Source: JABMQB01 sp963678235 (GTDB taxonomy: Bacteria > Bacteroidota > Bacteroidia > Bacteroidales > Prolixibacteraceae). Taken from it: a stretch of 64,000 nt of DNA. Positions within the stretch are counted from its first letter, which is position 1, and each line of letters opens with the position of its first letter. A model generated the notes under the pieces. It worked only from the letters and a program-made list of their open reading frames with translations, searched no databases and had not been told where the DNA came from. The translations under genes and the position numbers were made by a program. Shown piece after piece: positions 16,343 to 24,750 of this stretch. Location: assembly GCA_963678235.1 (NCBI GenBank), contig OY782766.1:3596001-3660000 (forward strand), given 5' to 3'.

Positions 16343-18199
16343 ATGAAGTTTAAAGCAAAATATTATTTGTTAATCGTAAGCCTGATTTTAGGATTTAGTG
16401 CTTCGGCAATAAGCTCAAAAAATATAAGGGTTGAACCCTCGTTTTGGTGGGTTGGAATGCAAAATCCATCGCTTCAATTAATGGTTCATGCCGAGGATGT
16501 TGCAAAAACCGATGTTGTATTTTCCTATCCCGGGATTAAACTAAAAAGAATATCAAAAGTTGATAATCCCAACTATCTGTTTTTGGATTTGGAAATTAAG
16601 AAAAAAACAAAACCGGGTTCGTTCGAAATAGATTTTCAGCAAAACGGAAAGTCTGTTTATAAATATTTATATAGGCTAAACGAAAGGGAACCTGGATCAG
16701 CAACAAGGGAAGGATTTAACTCCTCCGATGTCATTTATTTAATAACACCAGACCGTTTTGCCAACGGAAATCCTGAAAACGATGCTGTAAAGGGCATGAA
16801 GGAATTACCAAACCGAAGCTATCATTTGGGAAGGCATGGTGGCGACCTTCGTGGAATAATAAACCACCTTGATTATTTAAAAGACCTGGGCTTTACAGCC
16901 GTTTGGTTAAATCCTGTGCTTGAAAGCAATATGACAAAATCATCTTATCACGGATATGCTTGTACCGATTATTATAGGGTAGATCCCAGATACGGAACCA
17001 ATGAAGAATACCGTGAGTTAAATGATGAATTGGACAAAAGGGGAATGAAGCTTATTATGGACATGGTTTTTAACCATTGCGGATCAGAGCATTGGTGGAT
17101 GGACGATATGCCCATGAACGACTGGTTAAACAATTATCCGGATTTCAAGATTACAAACCATCGGAGAACAGTAAATCAGGATCCTTATGCTTCGGAAAAA
17201 GACAAAAGGGAAATGAGCGATGGGTGGTTTGTTGAAACCATGCCCGATTTGAACCAGAAAAATCCGTTTATGGAAACCTATTTAATCCAGAATAGCATTT
17301 GGTGGATTGAATATGCAGGTTTGGAAGGTGTAAGGCAGGATACTTGGCCTTATCCGGATAAAAACATGATGGCACGCTGGGTTCAAAGGCTTTTAGAAGA
17401 ATATCCGAACATGAATATTGTTGGTGAAGAGTGGAGCATGAACCCTGCGATTGTTTCCTATTGGCAAAAAGGAAAAATTAATAAAGATGGGTACAAATGT
17501 GACCTCCCGAGCTTAATGGATTTTCCGTTGCAGGAAGCTGTCAGTAAGGGTTTTAATGAAAAAGAAGATTGGGGGACCGGACTAATAAGAATCTACGAAT
17601 TGCTGGCAAACGATTTTCAATACCCTGATCCGTTTAACCTGGTGATTTTGCCAGATAACCACGACATGTCAAGGTTTTTAACCCAGGTGAATGATGATGT
17701 TGATTTGCTTAAAATGGCAATCGCTTTTTTTCTTACAACCCGCGGAATACCGCAAATTTTTTATGGGACAGAAGTATTAATGACAAATACAGGAACCGAA
17801 GAACACGGTATTATCCGCAGTGATTTCCCGGGAGGATGGGCAGGCGATGAGGTCAATGCTTTTACCGGGCAAAACCTGTCAGAAGCGCAAAAGAACATGC
17901 TTTCCTATGTAAAAGCCATCCAAAACTGGAGAAAAAACAAAGAGGTTATCCACCACGGAAAATTAAAGCATTTTGCACCAGCCGATGGGATTTATACCTA
18001 TTTCAGGTACAATAATGATGAGGTTGTAATGGTCATCCTTAATAAAAATCAAAACGAAACCACACTCAAAACAGAAGCTTACAAAGAAATAATAAACGGA
18101 AAATTAAAAGGGAAGGATATTATTTCCGGAAAAGAATTTGAAAATATTGCTGAAATTACCCTTCCTGCAAAATCAGTGATGATACTTGAACTTAACTAA
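16343..18199 (+). CDS. susA: SusA-like neopullulanase/cyclomaltodextrinase (GH13)
   Basis: A 618-residue periplasmic enzyme, nearly the length of Bacteroides SusA (617). A signal peptide (about 1-22) is followed by a cyclomaltodextrinase N-terminal beta domain (about 25-115, beginning RVEPSFWWVGM), the GH13 barrel, and a small C-terminal beta domain. The catalytic triad is visible: nucleophile Asp333 in VRQDTW, acid Glu362 in IVGEEW, and Asp441 in LPDNHD. It should trim imported maltooligosaccharides or cyclodextrins to maltose and glucose for the permease. It lies 5 bp after GH65 and 9 bp before the next GH13 gene. Confidence 0.9.
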   Translation: MKFKAKYYLLIVSLILGFSASAISSKNIRVEPSFWWVGMQNPSLQLMVHAEDVAKTDVVFSYPGIKLKRISKVDNPNYLFLDLEIKKKTKPGSFEIDFQQNGKSVYKYLYRLNEREPGSATREGFNSSDVIYLITPDRFANGNPENDAVKGMKELPNRSYHLGRHGGDLRGIINHLDYLKDLGFTAVWLNPVLESNMTKSSYHGYACTDYYRVDPRYGTNEEYRELNDELDKRGMKLIMDMVFNHCGSEHWWMDDMPMNDWLNNYPDFKITNHRRTVNQDPYASEKDKREMSDGWFVETMPDLNQKNPFMETYLIQNSIWWIEYAGLEGVRQDTWPYPDKNMMARWVQRLLEEYPNMNIVGEEWSMNPAIVSYWQKGKINKDGYKCDLPSLMDFPLQEAVSKGFNEKEDWGTGLIRIYELLANDFQYPDPFNLVILPDNHDMSRFLTQVNDDVDLLKMAIAFFLTTRGIPQIFYGTEVLMTNTGTEEHGIIRSDFPGGWAGDEVNAFTGQNLSEAQKNMLSYVKAIQNWRKNKEVIHHGKLKHFAPADGIYTYFRYNNDEVVMVILNKNQNETTLKTEAYKEIINGKLKGKDIISGKEFENIAEITLPAKSVMILELN

Positions 18200-18208
18200 A
18201 ATTTTATC

Positions 18209-19561
18209 ATGAAAAATAGTACTAAACTACTTGCGATTTTATTGATCGGGATAAGCATTTTATCTTGTAATTTAAGCAAACAAAATACAGAACCGGAATT
18301 ATTTTCGGATTGGATCAACGATGCCGTTTTATATGAAGTAAACATCAGGCAATATACACCCGAGGGTACTTTTAATGCGTTCGCAGAGCACTTGCCGCGT
18401 TTAAAAGAACTGGGCGTAGATATTCTTTGGATCATGCCTATTCACCCAATCTCCGAACTCAAACGAAAAGGTACCTTGGGGTCCTATTATGCTGTTGCCG
18501 ATTATCTGAAAGTAAATCCCGAATTCGGGACAATGGATGATTTTAAAACGCTCGTCAATAAATCTCATGATTTGGGAATGAAGGTTGTAATTGATTGGGT
18601 TGCAAACCATACAGGGTGGGATAATCCGTGGATTTACGATCACCCGGAATGGTTCACAAAAGATTCAACAGGTGTGATTATTCCCCCTGTACCTGATTGG
18701 TCGGATGTTGCCGATTTGAATTTCGACCAGCAACCAATGCGGAAAGCAATGATTGATGCCATGGATTTTTGGCTGATAGAGGCAAATATTGATGGTTTTC
18801 GTTGCGATGTTGCCTGGGGTGTGCCACAGGATTTCTGGGAAGCTGCACGCGCTTCTTTTGATTCCATAAAACCCGTGTATATGCTTGCTGAAGATGAAGA
18901 TCACCCTGGATTTTTAGACAGCGCCTTTCATTCCAACTATGCATGGAATTTACACCATATTATGAACGAGGTAGCAAAAGGAGAAAAAACAGCCCTCGAT
19001 ATAAAAGACTATTTTACGACAGCAAAAGATAAATACGCCGAAGGGTCGTTTCCGATGCAATTTATTACCAACCACGATGAAAACTCATGGGCAGGAACCA
19101 TTGAAGAAAGGATGGGCAAAGCCGGCGATGCGTTTGCAGTATTTTCATTTACAATTCCCGGAATTCCTTTGATTCATAGCGGGCAGGAAGCAGCATTGAA
19201 CAAAAGGCTTGAGTTTTTTGAAAAGGATGAAATTGATTGGGACGATTTTAGCAAGCAAGATTTTTACACATCCCTTACAAGGCTTAAATCAGAAAATAAG
19301 GCTTTATGGAATGGTTCTTTTGGTGGAAACATGGAAGTTTTAGAGACATCTGCTCCCGAACAGGTTTTTGCCTTTAAACGAACGAAAGATGACAGCCAGG
19401 TTTTGGTGGTCCTAAACCTTTCGGAAGAAGAAGCAAACGTTGAAATTGAACTTGGTGAACTTACCAATTATACAGAGTATTGGAGCAACGAAAAAATACC
19501 GTTGGGCGGAAATGTGAAATTTGATATTGAACCCTGGAATTATTTGGTTTTTACGAAATAA
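18209..19561 (+). CDS. Lipoprotein GH13 alpha-amylase
   Basis: A 450-residue lipid-anchored GH13 enzyme with a signal peptide and lipobox Cys (SILSCNLSKQN). The compact barrel has no extra carbohydrate-binding domain. Catalytic residues: Asp200 in DGFRCDVAW, Glu228 in MLAEDE, Asp290 in TNHDEN. It could act on either face of the outer membrane; lacking the SusG-type CBM58 insertion it is not a simple SusG equivalent. Last gene of the rightward operon, which ends at the terminator 19590-19620. Confidence 0.88.
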   Translation: MKNSTKLLAILLIGISILSCNLSKQNTEPELFSDWINDAVLYEVNIRQYTPEGTFNAFAEHLPRLKELGVDILWIMPIHPISELKRKGTLGSYYAVADYLKVNPEFGTMDDFKTLVNKSHDLGMKVVIDWVANHTGWDNPWIYDHPEWFTKDSTGVIIPPVPDWSDVADLNFDQQPMRKAMIDAMDFWLIEANIDGFRCDVAWGVPQDFWEAARASFDSIKPVYMLAEDEDHPGFLDSAFHSNYAWNLHHIMNEVAKGEKTALDIKDYFTTAKDKYAEGSFPMQFITNHDENSWAGTIEERMGKAGDAFAVFSFTIPGIPLIHSGQEAALNKRLEFFEKDEIDWDDFSKQDFYTSLTRLKSENKALWNGSFGGNMEVLETSAPEQVFAFKRTKDDSQVLVVLNLSEEEANVEIELGELTNYTEYWSNEKIPLGGNVKFDIEPWNYLVFTK

Positions 19562-19589
19562 TAGCCTTGATTATTTAGTGCTTAGTTTT

Positions 19590-19620
19590 AAGGTCGGCAA
19601 ATTGTCGGCCTTTGTTTTTA
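19590..19620 (+). terminator. Rho-independent terminator of the permease/GH65/GH13 operon
   Basis: A 9-bp stem AAGGTCGGC/GTCGGCCTT (two G-U pairs; 19590-19598 and 19604-19612) with a 5-nt loop, followed by TGTTTTTA. It lies 28 bp after the GH13 stop. Confidence 0.75.
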
Positions 19621-19689
19621 CATGCAAATGGAATACATAGTGAAAGTCAATATTTTGATATCTTTAAGGATATTTATAAAGCGCATATT

Positions 19690-21687
19690 TTGACAAACAG
19701 AAAAGTTCAAAGATACCATCACTTGTATTTACTGCTCTTGTTCATTATTGCAATAGCATTTTCTGCATGCAAAAACCGACCGTTTCAAGGTACAAAATGG
19801 GACCTTGGAAACAATAATGCGGAATTTCAAAAAGTATTGGAGTTTTATAGCCAACCAAAAGACAGCCTTAAATTTCGTGCCGCCAAATTCCTGATTGACC
19901 ACATGAAAGGGGAATATTATTGCAAAGCTAAAAATGAAGAAGAACAGGATTCTTTCCTTCGATCAATTCCGGCTCAAATTCACATTCCGTTTCCCGACAC
20001 AAGTAGTCAATATGAAATGCTTCGGCGCAAATTGGTCGATGATATTGTGTACTCAGCTATTGAAGAAGGAAAAGTTGGTGAACCCAGGTATCAAAAGTAT
20101 TACGACCGTAAATCATTGACAGCAGAATTTTTAATCGAAAATATCGAATATGCATTTAAAGCCTGGGAGTTTCCCTGGGCTAGGTCATATTCTTTTGATG
20201 ATTTTTGCCGATATATTTTACCTTATCGTTGTGGGACAGAAGCACCCGGACCCTGGCGAAAAAAATATTATAACGCATTTAAATGGATTGCCGATTCAAT
20301 CGAAGGTTCTGATGACCCATTGGATGCTGCTACCTTATTAAACGAACAATTCAGGTACGAATTATCTTTTTCAGAAGCGCTCAAAAAATGTGGTTTTAAA
20401 TTAAATATTGGTAACCATGTGGATGCAATGGCGTATGAGAGTTGTTATGGACAAGCCAGGATTGGGGTTTGTATGTTGCGTGCGTTGGGAATCGCGGCAA
20501 CTACAGACCATGTGCCCAAATGGGGGCATATTAGTTTTGGGCATGAACTATCAGCCATGTTGGATGCTGATGGAAAGTGGCACTATTTCAACTTTGGGGA
20601 AACGGGGCCAAAAAAAGATCTAAAATTTGTAGCGCCCAAAATGTATTTGAAGGAATTCGGCAAATCAGATCAGAACAAAACTGTTTATACTGATGCGACC
20701 GAATTATTAATAAAGGTGTATGACCTTGCTATTGAAGTAAATGCCTCACCGGGTGATGATGTGTATTTATATACCTTCGGAAACCTAAAATGGGAGCCCT
20801 TATGCAAGGGAATCAATAAGGAGTCTTCGGTGTTGTTCGAAAACGTTGGGGTTGGTAAACGTTTGTACCTGGCAGCAGTGCCACAAGGAAAATCGTTACG
20901 ACCGGTTTCTTATCCGTTTTCAACCGATACCACCAGAAATATTACCTATTATAAACCCGAATCGGCAAAAACCATTGAGAGCACATTTATCCGGAAATTT
21001 CCGGAGTGGGGGATTTATAATCCGAGGAGGGCATCCATAATTGGAGGTGAATTTTTTTCTGCCAGCAAACCGGATTTTTCAGACGAAAAGTTGATCTACA
21101 AAATTGTAGATACTTTAAAATATAATTGGAATATTTTGGAAGTGCCTGAACAGAAAGGGAAGTATTTCAGGTATAAATTTCCGAATTCCATGGATTCAAT
21201 TTTTGACGGACCTGCCGAAGTTGCGTTTTATTCCAGCAATGGCGAAGGTATTCCTAAAATTGAAGGGAGCTATTTTGCATCGCCCCAACTATCGCAAAAC
21301 CAAATTGATTTGTTGACCGACAACGATATTTTAACCTATCTGCAAGTGTGGAGTTACGAAAAAGAGACCGATTTAAAGGTTAGTAACTATGTGTTTAAAA
21401 AGCAGAAGGATGATCTTTGGATTGGTTTAAAACCGGACAATGAAACAACAGTCAGCCATGTGGGAATTTGTCCGCGAAACGACAAAAACGGAATTTATCC
21501 GGGCATGATGTACGAACTGTTTTATTGGAACAATGAATGGATTTCGTTGGGAAAGCAAAAAGCTGCGGGCGATTCAATTCGTTATGCAGATATTCCAGCA
21601 AATGCAGTTTTATGGCTACGTAACCTGGACGAAGGACGTGAAGAACGGATTTTTACACTGAAGCAAGGGAAGGTAAACTGGTGGTAG
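19690..21687 (+). CDS. Transglutaminase-like lipoprotein of unknown substrate
   Basis: A 665-residue lipoprotein from a TTG start at 19690, chosen because it gives a clean signal peptide and lipobox (IAFSACKN) and because the upstream TTG at 19612 lies inside a terminator. A transglutaminase/cysteine-protease-like core spans about 225-315: candidate Cys252 (ESCYGQARIGVC), His285 (FGHELSAM) and a following WHYFNFG strand where Asn replaces the usual Asp. The C-terminal part is beta-rich and resembles surface binding modules. It follows the glucan operon but is separated by a terminator, so a link to glucan use is not established. Confidence 0.7.
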   Translation: MTNRKVQRYHHLYLLLLFIIAIAFSACKNRPFQGTKWDLGNNNAEFQKVLEFYSQPKDSLKFRAAKFLIDHMKGEYYCKAKNEEEQDSFLRSIPAQIHIPFPDTSSQYEMLRRKLVDDIVYSAIEEGKVGEPRYQKYYDRKSLTAEFLIENIEYAFKAWEFPWARSYSFDDFCRYILPYRCGTEAPGPWRKKYYNAFKWIADSIEGSDDPLDAATLLNEQFRYELSFSEALKKCGFKLNIGNHVDAMAYESCYGQARIGVCMLRALGIAATTDHVPKWGHISFGHELSAMLDADGKWHYFNFGETGPKKDLKFVAPKMYLKEFGKSDQNKTVYTDATELLIKVYDLAIEVNASPGDDVYLYTFGNLKWEPLCKGINKESSVLFENVGVGKRLYLAAVPQGKSLRPVSYPFSTDTTRNITYYKPESAKTIESTFIRKFPEWGIYNPRRASIIGGEFFSASKPDFSDEKLIYKIVDTLKYNWNILEVPEQKGKYFRYKFPNSMDSIFDGPAEVAFYSSNGEGIPKIEGSYFASPQLSQNQIDLLTDNDILTYLQVWSYEKETDLKVSNYVFKKQKDDLWIGLKPDNETTVSHVGICPRNDKNGIYPGMMYELFYWNNEWISLGKQKAAGDSIRYADIPANAVLWLRNLDEGREERIFTLKQGKVNWW

Positions 21688-21690
21688 GCA

Positions 21691-21724
21691 TAAAAAAAAG
21701 GCTCCCCGAAGGAAACCCTTTTCA
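21691..21724 (-). terminator. UUCG-loop terminator of the tetR gene
   Basis: On the minus strand a 12-bp stem (with G-U pairs) closes on a TTCG tetraloop and runs into eight Us. Because the wobble pairs become mismatches on the plus strand, it acts mainly for the leftward tetR transcript. Confidence 0.8.
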
Positions 21725-21745
21725 CGTTTTATCATAAGTTTGGTG

Positions 21746-22348
21746 CTATCTCTTCATAATCCCGTAGCACATAATTTTAAGGATAATGTCAACGCTTCTT
21801 TCCAGGTCAATTTTTCCGTACGACCCGGCAGAAAGAGGCATTTCCAAGCCCTTAATTGCGGTGGTTAAACCGATGGCTACAAGGTTAAAATCGTAAATTT
21901 CAAATTCATTTTTCCGAACACCCTCAATCAAAATCCGTTTGATCATCCGGATTTCGTTTTGCTCATATTTATGTTTAATATCTTCAATAAAGCCAATGGC
22001 AGCAACATCGTTTTCAAGGGCGTGGTAAAAATTTGCCAGGCTTCTGAAAATGGTCAGTTTTGTTAAAATATAATCGCGAAGTTTGTCAACCGGGTCACTG
22101 TTCCGGTTAATTACCTTGTCCAGTTCCCTTCCTAAAACATCAACTTCTTTCATGATTACAGCCTGAAAAAGGTCTTCCTTGCTTTTAAAATAATAGTAAA
22201 GCGAACTTTTGCCTTTTCTTACTGCGTTGGCAATGTCGTCGAGGGTAGTTTTTTTATATCCATATTTGCTGAATATTTCCTGTGCAATCTTGAGGATGGT
22301 CTCTCTGTTCAGATCTTTTTTCGACCCGTTTTCACTGGTATTCTGCAT
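21746..22348 (-). CDS. TetR/AcrR-family transcriptional regulator
   Basis: A 200-residue TetR-type repressor. The N-terminal HTH (about 12-58) has the classic sequence ILKIAQEIFSKYGYKKTTL then IANAVRKGKSSLYYYFKSKE; the C-terminal helical domain (about 70-195) is variable and would bind an unknown ligand. Monocistronic, with its own UUCG-loop terminator. The target genes are not evident: the next gene on the same strand is RNase R, 76 bp upstream. Confidence 0.88.
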   Translation of the reverse strand: MQNTSENGSKKDLNRETILKIAQEIFSKYGYKKTTLDDIANAVRKGKSSLYYYFKSKEDLFQAVIMKEVDVLGRELDKVINRNSDPVDKLRDYILTKLTIFRSLANFYHALENDVAAIGFIEDIKHKYEQNEIRMIKRILIEGVRKNEFEIYDFNLVAIGLTTAIKGLEMPLSAGSYGKIDLERSVDIILKIMCYGIMKR

Positions 22349-22424
22349 AGGTTTTTATTCTTTACTGAAACAAATGATGCCCAAAGATAATTTAAATTTT
22401 TAAAAATAAGGAAGCATAAAAAAA

Positions 22425-24572
22425 TTAACTTTCTACCAGCTTGAAATCCAGTTGCTTGCGTTCAAGGTTTGTTCGCCACACTTTGACTTTTATCGGATCG
22501 CCCAGTTGATATTTCTTTTGGGTGTGCCTTCCAACAATGGCATAATTTTTTTCATCAAAAATGTAAAAATCGTCGTCGAGGTTGTTTAAAAGGATCATCC
22601 CTTCAATCTTATTTTCAAGTTCCACATAAATGCCCCAATCGGTTACACCTGAAATGGTTCCGTCATAGGTTTCCCCGATATGATCGTTCATAAATTCAAC
22701 CTGTTTATACTTAATGGAAGCGCGTTCGGCGTTGGCAGCTTTTGATTCCATATCCGAAGAATGCCTGCACATATCTTCATATTTTTGTGCATTGGCCGAC
22801 CTGCCTTTCTCAAGGTATTTTTCCAATAAACGGTGAACCATCACATCGGGATACCTTCTGATGGGCGATGTAAAATGAGAATAATACTCAAACGAAAGCC
22901 CATAATGGCCAATGTTCCTGGTCGAGTACTCTGCCTTTGCCATCGCCCTAATGGCAAGGGTTTCAATCACATTTTGCTCTTTTTTGCCCTTTACGTTTTT
23001 TAATAACTGGTTTATCGAACTCGACACCTGCTTGGTGGTTACGGTTTGAATGGCATAGCCAAATTTATGGATGAAGTTATTAAAATTGTCCAACTTATCG
23101 GGGTCGGGCCTGTCGTGAATTCGATATACAAATGTTTTTGCCGGTTTGTTTCCTTTCGGAGCCCCAACAAATTCGGCAACCTTTTTATTGGCAAGCAACA
23201 TAAACTCTTCAATCAATTGGTTGGCGTCTTTTGATTCTTTAAAATAAACCGAAAGTGGCTTTCCTTTTTCGTCGATATTAAATTTGATTTCAACCCGTTC
23301 AAATGCCACCGAACCCGCTTGAAACCTTTTTTCCCTAAGTTTTTTTGCCAGTTGGTCAAGCACCAGGATTTCATTTTTCAGATCGCCCGTTCCGGTTTCA
23401 ATAACTTCCTGGGCTTCATCATAACTGAACCTTCTATTGGAATGGATGACGGTTTTTCCGAACCACTGTTTGGTAAGGTTTGCTTCATCGTCCATTTCAA
23501 AAATAGCGGAAAAACAAAGTTTATCTTCATTTGGGCGAAGCGAACAAACACCATTTGACAAATGCTCGGGCAACATTGGAACTACCCTGTCAACCAAATA
23601 AACCGAAGTTGCCCTGCTGTAGGCTTCATCATCCAGGGCAGAGTTTGGTTTCACATAATGTGTTACATCGGCAATGTGGATTCCAACTTCCCAAAGCCCG
23701 TTTTCCAGTTTACGTAACGATAAGGCATCGTCAAAGTCTTTTGCATCTGCCGGATCAATGGTGAAGGTAGTGATTCCGCGAACGTCCCTTCTTTTTTTGA
23801 TCTCTTCATTTGAAATTTCCATTGGGATTTTTGAAGCGATCCTTTCAATGTTTTCCGGGTATTTATGTGGCAGTTCAAATTCTGCTAAAATAGCGTGCAT
23901 TTCAGCATCGTTGTCTCCGGTATCGCCCAGCACATCTATTATTCGCCCGAAAGGGTTTTTTGCTTTTGCCGGCCATTCAATAATTTCGGCAATTGCTTTC
24001 TGCCCCGATTTTGCCCCGTTTAATTTTTCAAGCGGGATAAAAATATCGAAACCCACTTTTCCGGTTGGCACTAAAAATGCAAAGTTGCTTGACTTGGTAA
24101 CGGTTCCAACAAATTTCGATTTTGCACGTTCCAATATTTCCACCACTTCGCCTTCCAGTTCACGTTTTTTTCTTCGGGCATACAGTTGAAGTCTGACCTT
24201 ATCGCCTTCCATTGCGTGGTTGAGGTTTCTAGAAGATACCAAAACCGGGGAGTCGGCTTCATCGCTGAGCACAAAGGCAAAACCTTGTGGTTGCAGGTCA
24301 ACCGTTCCGGTTATATAACCTCCTCTCGATTTCAGGCGGTATTTTCCGCGTGATATTTGGTCGAGGGTTCCCCCTTCATACATTTCCATTAAAACCACGT
24401 TCACCAATCGGCGGCTTTCCTGGTCTTTTATATTTAAATACGAAGAAACTTGTTTATAATTAATTGTTTTCGAAGGATCATCATAAAGAAAAGAAAGAAT
24501 TGCTTGTTTCAATTTCTGTTTGTTGAATGAATCCATTCTTTTCCCTTTTCTTCTTTTTTTCTTTTTAGCCAT
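22425..24572 (-). CDS. rnr: Ribonuclease R
   Basis: A 3'-5' exoribonuclease of the RNase II/R family (about 715 residues). An HTH-like N-terminal domain and cold-shock domains are followed by the RNB catalytic domain with the metal-binding signature DPADAKDFDDALSL and later HYVKP, HFTSPIRRYPD, and a C-terminal S1 domain (GTISGVTDWGIYVELENKIE). The chosen start gives the basic N-terminus MAKKKKRRKGKRMDSF; an ATG 36 bases further upstream is possible but adds residues unusual for the family. It degrades structured RNA and acts in rRNA and mRNA turnover. Confidence 0.93.
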   Translation of the reverse strand: MAKKKKRRKGKRMDSFNKQKLKQAILSFLYDDPSKTINYKQVSSYLNIKDQESRRLVNVVLMEMYEGGTLDQISRGKYRLKSRGGYITGTVDLQPQGFAFVLSDEADSPVLVSSRNLNHAMEGDKVRLQLYARRKKRELEGEVVEILERAKSKFVGTVTKSSNFAFLVPTGKVGFDIFIPLEKLNGAKSGQKAIAEIIEWPAKAKNPFGRIIDVLGDTGDNDAEMHAILAEFELPHKYPENIERIASKIPMEISNEEIKKRRDVRGITTFTIDPADAKDFDDALSLRKLENGLWEVGIHIADVTHYVKPNSALDDEAYSRATSVYLVDRVVPMLPEHLSNGVCSLRPNEDKLCFSAIFEMDDEANLTKQWFGKTVIHSNRRFSYDEAQEVIETGTGDLKNEILVLDQLAKKLREKRFQAGSVAFERVEIKFNIDEKGKPLSVYFKESKDANQLIEEFMLLANKKVAEFVGAPKGNKPAKTFVYRIHDRPDPDKLDNFNNFIHKFGYAIQTVTTKQVSSSINQLLKNVKGKKEQNVIETLAIRAMAKAEYSTRNIGHYGLSFEYYSHFTSPIRRYPDVMVHRLLEKYLEKGRSANAQKYEDMCRHSSDMESKAANAERASIKYKQVEFMNDHIGETYDGTISGVTDWGIYVELENKIEGMILLNNLDDDFYIFDEKNYAIVGRHTQKKYQLGDPIKVKVWRTNLERKQLDFKLVES

Positions 24573-24750
24573 TTGTCGTACTTTTTTATGAAGGTAGAAA
24601 AATTTCAAACATCCTGTTTAGAATAACAATAAGAAATAAATTTGACAGGATAGTGAAGTTTATATGGACTATGCAAAGTGCCCATAAAATAAGTTAAATT
24701 AAGAAAATGAAATGCTCAAAGTTTTAAGGAATTTGTATGTTTGTAGTCAA

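Noticed and set aside
19612..19689. Upstream TTG start for the transglutaminase-like gene
   Set aside because: Lies within the 19590-19620 terminator and would put a polar tail before the lipoprotein signal.
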